DNA of 19,084 bases, taken from assembly GCA_902767465.1 (NCBI GenBank), contig CACXHM010000187.1, forward strand, positions 1-19,084, given 5' to 3'. Of the stretch, positions 7,365-15,309 are shown one piece after another (the stretch's first letter is position 1; every line of letters begins with the position of its first letter). The position numbers were made by a program, and so were the translations under genes. The notes beneath the pieces are model-generated. The model was not told the DNA's origin. It made no database searches and worked only from the letters and a program-made list of their open reading frames with translations. Source of the stretch: an uncultured Bacteroidia bacterium (lineage in GTDB: Bacteria; Bacteroidota; Bacteroidia; Bacteroidales; UBA932).

Positions 7365-8627
7365 CTATTTGACGGTCATGGCTGCAATGTCGTCACCGTC
7401 GTAAAGACCGGCATCGAGTTTGGCCTTTATTTCCTTGAATGCATTAAGCGTATATTCTACATCTTCCATGGTATGCGCAGCAGTGCATACTATACGGAAG
7501 ATGATCATACCCTTGGGGATGACCGGATAGATAACCATGGAGCAGAAAATCTTGTAGTTCTCACGAAGATCCTTGGCCATTTTGGTAGCTTGTGCAATAC
7601 CGCCTTTGATATGGACGGGCGTTACGCACGCTTCTGCTTCACCGATATCGAAGCCCTCCTTCTTGAAACCATCCTGAATGGCATGTGTAATGGCCCAGCA
7701 TTTCTTGCGGAGTTCATCTCCTTCGGGAGAATCTATGATCTCCAAACGCTTCATGTTGCCGATAACCAGCGCCATGGGAAGGCTCTTTGCATACATCTGG
7801 CTGCGCATATTGGCACGCAGATAATTGATAATGCTGTGGGGGCCGGCGACGAATCCGCCTATGCTCGCCATGCTCTTTGCGAAAGCACCGATATAAAGAT
7901 CGATCTGGTCCATTACCCCGAAATGCTCGGAAGTGCCGCGTCCATGCTCGCCGAGAAGGCCGAATCCATGGGCGTCATCGATAAGGATGCGGAAAGAATG
8001 TTTCTTCTTGAGAGCGACGATTTCGTCGAGTTTTCCGAGAGCCCCCGTCATTCCGTAAACGCCTTCGGTAATCAGAAGCACGCCGCCTCCGTTTTCTTCG
8101 GCTTCGGCACAGGCACGGGTAAGCACCTTGTCACAATCCTCCATATTGTTATGGCGGTATTTGTACTTGCTGCCTATGTGTAGACGGATACCGTCGAGCA
8201 GACAGGCATGGCACTCTGCATCATACACCACAACGTCATGACGGGTAAGAAGAGCGTCGATGGTGGAAACTATTCCCTGATATCCAAAATTGAACAGGAA
8301 CGCGTCCTCCTTCTTTTCGAATTCGGCGAATTTACGTTCCAAAGCCTCATGATAGCGGGTATGTCCCGACATCATCCTCGCACCCATAGGGTATGCAAGT
8401 CCCCAGTCGGCCGCAGCCTGAGCATCCGCCTTACGGACTTCCGGATGGTTGGCAAGGCCAAGATAGTTGTTAAGGCTCCAGTTAAGGACCGGAATGCCGT
8501 TGAAAATCATATGTGGTCCGAGTTCTCCCTCGAGACGTGGATACATGTAATAGCCGAAGCCCTGCTCAAAATACTGGCCGATAGGGCCTCCGGAATTGCG
8601 CTCAATGCGATCGAAAATGTCTAACAT
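7365..8627 (-). CDS. Alpha-oxoamine synthase, serine-palmitoyltransferase-like PLP enzyme
   Basis: A PLP-dependent enzyme that condenses an amino acid with an acyl thioester. In 420 residues: NNYLGL (53-58), PLP-stacking H140 (DAECHAC), DDAHGFG (217-223), and Schiff-base lysine K251 in FAKSMASIGGFVAG. The lysine motif, with small residues and ASIGGF, resembles bacterial serine palmitoyltransferases more than the GKSFGGA of the Kbl in this window. The following SDR gene fits the next step of sphingoid-base synthesis, and sphingolipids are common in Bacteroidota. It begins 9 bases after gyrB. Alternatives are 8-amino-7-oxononanoate synthase, or another condensing enzyme that uses a different acyl donor or amino acid. 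The family is certain and the exact reaction is not. Confidence 0.82.
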   Translation of the reverse strand: MLDIFDRIERNSGGPIGQYFEQGFGYYMYPRLEGELGPHMIFNGIPVLNWSLNNYLGLANHPEVRKADAQAAADWGLAYPMGARMMSGHTRYHEALERKFAEFEKKEDAFLFNFGYQGIVSTIDALLTRHDVVVYDAECHACLLDGIRLHIGSKYKYRHNNMEDCDKVLTRACAEAEENGGGVLLITEGVYGMTGALGKLDEIVALKKKHSFRILIDDAHGFGLLGEHGRGTSEHFGVMDQIDLYIGAFAKSMASIGGFVAGPHSIINYLRANMRSQMYAKSLPMALVIGNMKRLEIIDSPEGDELRKKCWAITHAIQDGFKKEGFDIGEAEACVTPVHIKGGIAQATKMAKDLRENYKIFCSMVIYPVIPKGMIIFRIVCTAAHTMEDVEYTLNAFKEIKAKLDAGLYDGDDIAAMTVK

Positions 8628-8636
8628 GGTATAGGT

Positions 8637-10652
8637 TTATGCGTCAATATTTGCGTAATGTGCGTTTTCTTCGATGAACTGGCGGCGGGGCGGAACATCA
8701 TCGCCCATAAGCATAGAGAAGGTGCGTTCAGCCTGGGCTGCGTTCTCTATGGTAATCTGGCGGAGCCTGCGGTTCGCGGGATCCATGGTTGTCTCCCAGA
8801 GCTGCTGGTCGGACATTTCACCAAGACCCTTGTAGCGCTGCACGGTATAACCCTTGTCGGATCCCTTTCCAAGGCGCAGAGCCGCTTCTTCCCGCTGTTC
8901 TTCGGTCCAGCAATACACTTCTTCCTTCCCTTTCTTCACGAGATAGAGCGGAGGTGTTGCCAGATAAACATATCCGTTCTTGATAAGGTCGAACATGTAA
9001 CGGAAGAAGAACGTGAGGATAAGGCACGCGATATGGCTGCCGTCAACATCGGCATCGGTCATAATGACCACTTTGTGGTAGCGCAAGCGGCTGAGGTCCA
9101 TATGTTTTTCGCCGGTTTCATCTTCCTGGGCCACGCGAACTCCGAGTGCTGTGTAGATATTCTGGATTTCCTGGCTGTCGAAAGCGCGGCCTTCCGCTGC
9201 CTTTTCAACGTTCAGAATCTTACCGCGCAAAGGCAGGATGGCCTGATAGCGGCGGTCACGGCCCTGTTTTGCGGTACCACCTGCGGAATCTCCCTCAACC
9301 AGGAAAAGCTCGCATTTCTCGGGATCGTTCTCGGAGCAGTCGGCAAGTTTGCCGGGAAGCCCGGCTCCTGTCATGACAGTCTTGCGCTGCACCATTTCAC
9401 GGGCCTTGCGGGCGGCATTGCGGGCGGTAGCGGCCAGGACAATCTTGTCGATGATAGTCTTGGCAAGTTTAGGATTTTCCTCAAGGAAGATATCCATGGC
9501 GGCGGCAGTTGCCTGAGAAACGGCGGAAGTCACTTCGGTGTTGCCGAGCTTGGTCTTGGTCTGTCCTTCGAACTGAGGTTCTGCAACCTTTACGGAAATA
9601 ACTGCAGTAAGGCCTTCGCGGAAGTCCTCCTGAGCAAGTTCCACCTTTGCTTTCTCAAGAAGTTTATTCTTGTCGGCATAGTTCTTCAGCGAACGGCTGA
9701 GCCCCATTTTGAAACCCTGAAGATGGGTTCCGCCCTCAATTGTGTTGATATTGTTGACGTAAGAATATATCTTTTCGGAATAACCGGTATTGTACTGGAG
9801 GGCTATGTCAATGGGAATGATTTTATCAGAAGATACACAGATGGGCTCGGGAATGAGTTTCTGGGCACCGGCATCGAGATAGTCGATAAACTCGGAAAGA
9901 CCGTTCTCCGAATAGAACATTTCGCTTTTGTTCACCTGACGCCCGGTAGCCTTGCTCTCACCGGATTCGTCCTGAACGAACTCGTCCACAAGGGTACGGC
10001 GGTCGGTAAGACGGATATGAATTCCCTTATTGAGGAATGACAGCTCGCGAAGACGGGCTGCAAGCGTTTCGTACTTATAAACAGTTGTCTGAACGAAGAT
10101 GGACGGGTCCGGATGGAAGGTGATGATGGTCCCGTGGTCGGATTCGGGGCATTCCCCGACCACCTCAACGGGTGTCGTGGGCTTGCCTTTGGAATACTTC
10201 TGAACGAAAATCTTTCCTTCGCGATGCACCTCGGCAATCAGCAGGTCGGAAAGAGCGTTCACGCAGCTGACACCTACTCCGTGAAGACCTCCGGAAACCT
10301 TATAGCTGTTCTTGTCGAATTTTCCTCCTGCATGCAGGACGGTGAGAACAACCTCAAGTGCGGAGCGATGCTCCTTCGGATGCATGCCGGTAGGGATTCC
10401 TCGTCCATTGTCCTGCACGCGAATGGAATTATCTTCAAGTATCTGTACGTCGATATTGTCGCAGTAGCCGGCCATGGCCTCGTCGATACAGTTGTCGACC
10501 ACTTCATATACCAGATGATGAAGGCCTCTCTCGGAAATGTCGCCTATATACATGGACGGCCGCTTGCGAACGGCTTCAAGCCCTTCGAGCACCTGAATAC
10601 TGCCAGCGGAATACTGTTCTTCCGCCACTTTCATCTCTTCTTGTTCAACCAT
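8637..10652 (-). CDS. gyrB: DNA gyrase subunit B
   Basis: The ATPase subunit of the type IIA topoisomerase that introduces negative supercoils. In 671 residues: the GHKL ATPase with E50 and N54 (VYEVVDN), DNGRGIP (81-87) and GGLHGVGVS (121-129). The transducer domain follows, then TOPRIM with EGDSAGG (453-459), PLRGKILNVEKA and DADVDGSH (533-540), and the C-terminal QRYKGLGEM (605-613). ILNVEKA favours GyrB over ParE. The frame is open to 10691, but the extra 13 codons would run through the promoter box TATTTTTG, so I use the ATG at 10652. It has its own promoter and leads the run of seven tightly packed genes to clpX, tying an essential, supercoiling-related gene to the lipid, c-di-AMP and proteolysis genes downstream. 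Confidence 0.96.
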   Translation of the reverse strand: MVEQEEMKVAEEQYSAGSIQVLEGLEAVRKRPSMYIGDISERGLHHLVYEVVDNCIDEAMAGYCDNIDVQILEDNSIRVQDNGRGIPTGMHPKEHRSALEVVLTVLHAGGKFDKNSYKVSGGLHGVGVSCVNALSDLLIAEVHREGKIFVQKYSKGKPTTPVEVVGECPESDHGTIITFHPDPSIFVQTTVYKYETLAARLRELSFLNKGIHIRLTDRRTLVDEFVQDESGESKATGRQVNKSEMFYSENGLSEFIDYLDAGAQKLIPEPICVSSDKIIPIDIALQYNTGYSEKIYSYVNNINTIEGGTHLQGFKMGLSRSLKNYADKNKLLEKAKVELAQEDFREGLTAVISVKVAEPQFEGQTKTKLGNTEVTSAVSQATAAAMDIFLEENPKLAKTIIDKIVLAATARNAARKAREMVQRKTVMTGAGLPGKLADCSENDPEKCELFLVEGDSAGGTAKQGRDRRYQAILPLRGKILNVEKAAEGRAFDSQEIQNIYTALGVRVAQEDETGEKHMDLSRLRYHKVVIMTDADVDGSHIACLILTFFFRYMFDLIKNGYVYLATPPLYLVKKGKEEVYCWTEEQREEAALRLGKGSDKGYTVQRYKGLGEMSDQQLWETTMDPANRRLRQITIENAAQAERTFSMLMGDDVPPRRQFIEENAHYANIDA

Positions 10653-10678
10653 TTTTCTTCGTCTTTTATAAAAGAATG

Positions 10679-10686
10679 CAAAAATA
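10679..10686 (-). promoter_or_regulatory. Bacteroidota -7 promoter box for gyrB
   Basis: The minus strand reads TATTTTTG, matching TAnnTTTG, 26 bases before the gyrB ATG and within the 40-base gap after the barrel gene. Its -33 region would fall in the last codons of the barrel gene, and no clear TTTG is seen there. It shows that gyrB and the genes below it need not depend on readthrough from the TPR gene. Confidence 0.5.
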
Positions 10687-10692
10687 CTCAAA

Positions 10693-11802
10693 TTATCTTA
10701 AATTCAGACTCACTCCCGCGGTCAAATACATGCCTTTTTCGGCATGCAGGGGGGATATCGCTATCTGCTGGTTCAGCAGGTTCCCGGCCTTTGCCCAGAC
10801 AGAGAGAGTTTTGTTCAGTCTGTATTCACCGCTCAACCCGAGGTTTACAAATCCCTTTACAGGAATCGTAAGAGCGTCGCGCTTGCTCTGTGCCTCGCAC
10901 CAGATGCCGGCATAAATCCTAGAATTCCAGTTGTACGTGAAAGCAGCATTGACGCTGAACCGGGGCAGATCGAGATAATTGTCATTGGCCGTAACATTGG
11001 TCTTCTTGAAATGGAAACCAAGTTCGGAATCCACCCTGCGCGAGCGCCATGCGACCAGTGCATCGGCATATAGCAGGTTGTATTCTACCCATGCTATTCC
11101 GCATTCATACAGGGCAGGATCCCCTGCCGAAGCCTTCAGGGAATGCATCGGAGCATCGGTATAAGATGCCCATCCGCCCCGGAGGTCATACTGAAGATGC
11201 GAAAACGCACGCCCCCTCAAGCCCAAAGATGCATTCAGCCTCTCGAGCGTAGGCCTGATGTTGTTCACATAAGAAAGACCAAACCAGTGATCTGCAAGCT
11301 TGAAATCGGAATAATTCCGGCTGTACTGTCCTCCCGTAACGGTGCCGTAAACCTGCATGCCAATATCGAAAAAATCGGCAGAGACGCTCAAATCGGGATA
11401 GAGCCACTGCAGGTCGCTTGCCGGACTGAGGGTTACGCCGGCAGCAAACTTCAGGAAGTTCCACTCATACAGCACTTTGGGTGATATTCTCGCTACCACG
11501 AGATTATCAAGACCACCTTTATCATAGAAATCGGCGTCCACTCCGAAATCCAGTCTTATTTCCAGCGGGAATACCCAATCGGGGTGCACGCTGCCTTCTG
11601 CCCTTACCCCGGTCAGGCCAATCGCCTGGTCCGAGGCATGGTTTACGTTCAGCCGACCGTCATAGGCAATCTTCTCACCTTCATCCGAATGGATGTCTGC
11701 ATTTACGCCGATATTGTGAAAAAGATTTTTCGATTGAAATCGGCGGTATATATCCCCTTGTAATCCACACCGTAACCAAGGGTAAAATCCCTGGCGAACC
11801 AA
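10693..11802 (-). CDS. C-terminal fragment of the frameshifted barrel protein
   Basis: The frame is open from 11802 to 10693 (369 residues from the first ATG), but residues 1-23 (MVRQGFYPWL onward) overlap the other frame and do not look native. From about residue 28 (LFHNIGVNADIH) on, it has repeating amphipathic strands rich in Tyr, Trp and Phe with Gly turns, typical of a barrel. LSGEYRLNKTLSVWAKAGNL near the end resembles the last strands of TonB-dependent receptor-like barrels. It has no signal peptide, so translated alone it would not reach the outer membrane. Confidence 0.65.
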   Translation of the reverse strand: MVRQGFYPWLRCGLQGDIYRRFQSKNLFHNIGVNADIHSDEGEKIAYDGRLNVNHASDQAIGLTGVRAEGSVHPDWVFPLEIRLDFGVDADFYDKGGLDNLVVARISPKVLYEWNFLKFAAGVTLSPASDLQWLYPDLSVSADFFDIGMQVYGTVTGGQYSRNYSDFKLADHWFGLSYVNNIRPTLERLNASLGLRGRAFSHLQYDLRGGWASYTDAPMHSLKASAGDPALYECGIAWVEYNLLYADALVAWRSRRVDSELGFHFKKTNVTANDNYLDLPRFSVNAAFTYNWNSRIYAGIWCEAQSKRDALTIPVKGFVNLGLSGEYRLNKTLSVWAKAGNLLNQQIAISPLHAEKGMYLTAGVSLNLR

Positions 11803-12278
11803 TGTCCGGAAACGCCGGCATTCTCCATCCAGTCATGACCCGACCAGTCATTGCGCGCATCAACCGTGGAATAATTGCCGCCGTAACCTTTGAAATCCTG
11901 ATAAACGGAAACGCTGTTGTTCGCGACATTCCTGAGCGGAGTCCATACCGCCTGAAGGACAGGACGGAACGTGTATCCGGCACCGGCCTTCAGCCAGAAA
12001 CGATGAAAATCGCTTTCAGGACGCTGAGGGGTGATCTGTATTTCGTAGGGGAGGAATTCATAAGCCCCCTTGTAAGGAGTGGAAAACACGTTATAGCTTA
12101 CCGAACGCTTGAAACTGGTGAGCGAATCTGGAATCTCGATTGCAACCGTCTGTTTGGAAACGGTTCCCATCTCGGTCTTGAAGTCGTTGGTAACCTGCAC
12201 CTGCGGGTTCAGATTCTGTGCATACGAAGCTATGGTGAAAGATGCGGCAAGCAGCGCCGCTAAAATCCTTGTTTTCAT
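11703..12278 (-). CDS. N-terminal fragment of the frameshifted barrel protein
   Basis: The frame of 191 residues as written. Residues 1-20 form a Sec signal peptide (MKTRILAALL, then AASFTIASYA) with likely cleavage before Q21. Residues about 45-80, with SVSYNVFSTPYKGAYEF, and the later aromatic-alternating segments look like the start of a barrel. The sequence keeps its barrel character up to about residue 183 (YTADFN) and then ends in a short tail out of register, with stop TAA at 11703. On its own it could not form a complete barrel. Confidence 0.7.
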   Translation of the reverse strand: MKTRILAALLAASFTIASYAQNLNPQVQVTNDFKTEMGTVSKQTVAIEIPDSLTSFKRSVSYNVFSTPYKGAYEFLPYEIQITPQRPESDFHRFWLKAGAGYTFRPVLQAVWTPLRNVANNSVSVYQDFKGYGGNYSTVDARNDWSGHDWMENAGVSGHWFARDFTLGYGVDYKGIYTADFNRKIFFTISA

Positions 12279-15226
12279 AATGCTGCGATTCTCTCTTTAA
12301 CGGTTTCGATAATATCATCCCCCTCTTCGGCAGATGTGTAGCCATCACGGATGCTTTCCCATGTAGCCTTTGCCTGTGCGGTCTTTCCCTGCTCCCGGAA
12401 ACCGTCTCCAAGCACTATATAGCACTTTGCCAACCAATAAGTCTGGTCACCGCACTTGCCGGCAAAGTCGTAGACGGCCTCTTCAAGTTTAGCATACTCC
12501 CCCGTGTCGCAATAATCACGTACAATCATGTAATATGACTCGGCACCTTCGGGTGTGGAAGGCTGATTTGCAAGTTTGCGGAAGAACATGTAAGCCTCGT
12601 CGCGATGACTTGTGGCAAGAAGGCTCTTTGCCTCCACGAACCACCCTTCACGCTGTTCCGCTGCCGAAGGAGATGCAGCAATCAGTTCACGCGCGGCATC
12701 GATGGCATCTTCAAAGTTGCGGGCATTGTAGGCCGAACGCATCTTGCCAAGACGCGCCGCAGCCTTGTTCTCTTCCATTTTGGCAATGTCGCTCAAAGTG
12801 CAGAACCCTTCGTATGCATCGGTATAGCGCTGCAGGTCGAAGGAAAGAACCGCATAATGGTATGCCGAAGTCTCGGCGAATGAGCCCTCCCCAAGAATGC
12901 TGGCTGCCTGTTTGTATGCCCCGCATGCTTTTTCCTTGTCGGAAAGGCAACGGTACGAATCGGCAAGATAGAACCACGCCTCGCCGCACTTTGCGCCCTT
13001 GGGATAATCCTTCAGGTATTTCTGCAAAGAAGTGATGGCCCTTTCATAACTTCCGGAGAGATATATCTGTTCTGCAGTGTTGAAATAGATATTCTCCTTT
13101 TCGGCCGGAGTCCTGCCTATGGAAAGGTTGCGGGACTGGATATAGTCAAGGAATTTGTCGGGCTGCCCTGTTGTCTGATACACGGAATTGATTGCCATGA
13201 TTGCTTCTTCCGCATATTCGCTGTCCGGCACGAGATCAACCACAGACTTGTAGCTTGCAAGCGCCTTGTCGTAGTTTTTCATGTTGCGGTAAGCCATTCC
13301 CTGTCCAATGAGGGAACGGGCGGCGAAAGTATTGTCGGAGGTGGTTGTACGGAGTTTTTCAAAAACCTTGACTGCCCGTTCATTGTCCTCAATCTCCATA
13401 CAGACGCGCCCGAGCTCATACATTGCATCGGAATACATGGGAGCGTCGGCGCTCGCCTGCTCCACCTTGCCAAGCACGGCCAGTTTTTCTTTCTTGTTGC
13501 CGGACAATCCATAGGAGAGGGCCTGCTGATAGTAAGGGTAGATATTGTCTGGGTCACCATCGATGGCAAGGACAGTCCCGTACGATTCGATGGCAGCCTT
13601 GTAGTTGTGACGTGCGAAGTCGCAGTCCGCCCTCCGTATCATGGCATCCTTCCTGCCGGAAGGCTCCCCCGAAAGGATAAACTGGTCGAACCACCTTGCG
13701 GCAGATTCATACTTGCCTTGATTGAAAAGGGCATAGGCAAGATTATAACTCATCATGCGGCCTTCGACCCTGCCGTTAAGGGCCGACACGTTGTAGAGAT
13801 CTTCATACATGTCGGCTGCTTCCGCATATTTCCCGCTGTTGAACCAGGATTCGGCCAGCCAGTAGCGGGACATCTGTGCGAAACGGTCACTCTTCGGGAG
13901 ATTGATTGCCGCTGCCCTGAAATAAGGAGCAGCATCGGACCATGCACCGCCTCCGGCAAGTTGAGTGGCACGCAGATAATTGGCCTTCATATAGTTACCC
14001 CTCTGCTCCTGGTCCAGTTCCTCGATATTGTCGTAGGCCTCGATAGCGGCAGTATAGTCCTTGGCTTCGAGCGCCGCGATAGCAAGATAATTGTAAATCT
14101 GCTCCTTGCGGGAAGTGCCGGGGTACTGCTGCAGATAGCCCCCGAACACAGACATATCAGAATTCAGATCGAAAGCAAGCTTTGCATAGTTAAACCATGC
14201 ATCCTCCTGGATTTCAGCATTATAACCCGACTGGGACGCATCCCTGAAAGAGTCGGATGCCGCAACTTTGTTGCCGGTGCGGATATACGAATAGCCCAAC
14301 TGGTAATTGGCAATCTGACCAAGAGAATCGATGCGGCTGTCCATCTTTGTAAAATTCTCGATCGCCGCTTTGTAATCCTGTACCGCATACATCACGCTTC
14401 CCGCATGGAAATAATCGGAGCGGGTAGCAACCTCCCGGGTGCCTTCCATCTTATAGTATGCAAGGGCCTTTTCCCTGTCGCCTTTCACCAGGTAGGATTC
14501 GGAAATGATGCGGGCAAGGCGTGCCCTGCGCTCCTCCGGAGCCTGCTCAATCATGGACGGGCCATATTCAAGCACATAGTCATAATCCTTTGCCATGAAA
14601 CGGCACTCCAGAACATAATAGTCGGCAAGAGGCTTGAAGCGTTCATCTTCGGCAACGAGGCCGAACCACTTTTCGGCCGTAGAGAACTGTGAGCGGCTGT
14701 AGGCTATGTAGGCAATGTGGTAGCGTGCGGCGGAAGTCAGGCTGTTCTTGGGAGCCTGGTCCACCCTCAAAAAACTCTCAAGGGCATCATCGGCCCGGCC
14801 ATCTACGTAAGCACAGTAGCCTCGGCGGAAATCATAATTGATACGCTCCACGGGAGCCAGCCCGGAGGGACTGACCTGGGCAAGCATTACGGATGCATCT
14901 GCATAGTTTTCTTTTGCAAAGAGATCGTTGGCATAAGCGTAACGGATATCATTGCCGAGCACTGTTTCGGGGTAATCCGATACCAGTTTCCGGTAAAGTT
15001 TCGGATAGTCGGGATCATCGGTCCTGATGGCGCAAAGCACCACATATGCTTTTGAAAGCGGATCTTCAAGCGTTTCAAATATGCTTCTTGCCTCGGCGTA
15101 TGATCCATTCCTGTAAAGGGTTTCGGCATCCGCGAATGCACGGTCTGCGCTTTGCGCGCCCGCGCGCACGGGAACGGCGCAAAACAACACCGCCGCAACA
15201 AGAAACTGCAAACGAGTAAGTTTCAT
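12275..15226 (-). CDS. Secreted tetratricopeptide-repeat protein
   Basis: A protein of 983 residues with a Sec signal peptide (hydrophobic 6-20, likely cleavage after AGA at about 24) followed almost wholly by TPR-like helical pairs. Recurring hallmarks are A-x-x-x-Y-x-x-x at helix starts and segments such as NYADAS, KYAEAADMYEDL, NYDKALASYKSVVDL and SYERAITSLQKYL. It is probably periplasmic or on the inner face of the outer membrane, as a scaffold for protein contacts. C16 does not sit in a good lipobox, because F precedes it, so a lipoprotein is unlikely. The frame is open to 15253, but that ATG lies upstream of the expected transcript start, so I use 15226. The stop overlaps the barrel gene start by ATGA, so the two are probably partners. 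No specific function is recognised. Confidence 0.88.
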   Translation of the reverse strand: MKLTRLQFLVAAVLFCAVPVRAGAQSADRAFADAETLYRNGSYAEARSIFETLEDPLSKAYVVLCAIRTDDPDYPKLYRKLVSDYPETVLGNDIRYAYANDLFAKENYADASVMLAQVSPSGLAPVERINYDFRRGYCAYVDGRADDALESFLRVDQAPKNSLTSAARYHIAYIAYSRSQFSTAEKWFGLVAEDERFKPLADYYVLECRFMAKDYDYVLEYGPSMIEQAPEERRARLARIISESYLVKGDREKALAYYKMEGTREVATRSDYFHAGSVMYAVQDYKAAIENFTKMDSRIDSLGQIANYQLGYSYIRTGNKVAASDSFRDASQSGYNAEIQEDAWFNYAKLAFDLNSDMSVFGGYLQQYPGTSRKEQIYNYLAIAALEAKDYTAAIEAYDNIEELDQEQRGNYMKANYLRATQLAGGGAWSDAAPYFRAAAINLPKSDRFAQMSRYWLAESWFNSGKYAEAADMYEDLYNVSALNGRVEGRMMSYNLAYALFNQGKYESAARWFDQFILSGEPSGRKDAMIRRADCDFARHNYKAAIESYGTVLAIDGDPDNIYPYYQQALSYGLSGNKKEKLAVLGKVEQASADAPMYSDAMYELGRVCMEIEDNERAVKVFEKLRTTTSDNTFAARSLIGQGMAYRNMKNYDKALASYKSVVDLVPDSEYAEEAIMAINSVYQTTGQPDKFLDYIQSRNLSIGRTPAEKENIYFNTAEQIYLSGSYERAITSLQKYLKDYPKGAKCGEAWFYLADSYRCLSDKEKACGAYKQAASILGEGSFAETSAYHYAVLSFDLQRYTDAYEGFCTLSDIAKMEENKAAARLGKMRSAYNARNFEDAIDAARELIAASPSAAEQREGWFVEAKSLLATSHRDEAYMFFRKLANQPSTPEGAESYYMIVRDYCDTGEYAKLEEAVYDFAGKCGDQTYWLAKCYIVLGDGFREQGKTAQAKATWESIRDGYTSAEEGDDIIETVKERIAAL

Positions 15227-15250
15227 AGAATAATTCTGTTTTCCAATCTT

Positions 15251-15258
15251 CAAATATA
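15251..15258 (-). promoter_or_regulatory. Bacteroidota -7 promoter box for the TPR gene
   Basis: The minus strand reads TATATTTG, matching TAnnTTTG, 24 bases before the chosen start at 15226. It mirrors an identical box facing ftsE. The -33 element is not clear. Confidence 0.55.
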
Positions 15259-15281
15259 ATCATTTTTACTCAATAAAACAT

Positions 15282-15289
15282 TATATTTG
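15282..15289 (+). promoter_or_regulatory. Bacteroidota -7 promoter box for ftsE
   Basis: TATATTTG matches TAnnTTTG, 20 bases before the ftsE ATG, so the leader should be very short. It has the same eight bases as the divergent TPR box 23 bases away. No convincing -33 TTTG is seen; a T-run at 15263-15267 is the nearest candidate. Confidence 0.55.
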
Positions 15290-15309
15290 CACACAATACT
15301 ATCGTTTTT

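Larger units (their letters stand above)
10693..12278 (-). pseudogene. Outer-membrane beta-barrel protein gene split by a one-base frameshift
   Basis: Two overlapping minus-strand frames together make one barrel protein of about 528 residues. The first frame (from 12278) has the signal peptide and first strands. The second (to 10693) continues with alternating strand patterns to the end, GVSLNLR. The natural junction lies in 11719-11730, where runs of five T and five A sit close together; the downstream frame is reached by stepping back one base, so the sequence is one base short of a single frame. No classic slippery heptamer is present. It could be a true mutation, a homopolymer error in sequencing or assembly, or less likely a regulated shift. 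The gene is coupled to the upstream TPR gene by ATGA. The family is not identified beyond a Bacteroidota outer-membrane, TonB-receptor-like barrel. Confidence 0.8.

Noticed and set aside
6433..7404. Plus-strand open frame of 323 codons opposite the SDR gene
   Set aside because: Covers the SDR catalytic motifs in antisense and spans a gene junction; not coding-like.
8658..10040. Long plus-strand open frame (460 codons) opposite gyrB
   Set aside because: Its sequence is the complement of conserved gyrB motifs; it has no recognisable domain and no promoter, so it is an antisense shadow.
10653..10691. Thirteen extra N-terminal codons for gyrB
   Set aside because: They encode the promoter box TATTTTTG itself and do not resemble GyrB.
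11719..11730. Programmed minus-one ribosomal frameshift in the barrel gene
   Set aside because: The run CGAAAAATCTTTTTC lacks a proper X-XXY-YYZ heptamer in frame and I see no strong downstream stem; mutation or sequence error is more likely, though not excluded.
13607..14692. Plus-strand open frame of 361 codons opposite the TPR gene
   Set aside because: A shadow of a real gene with repeated helical pattern on the other strand.
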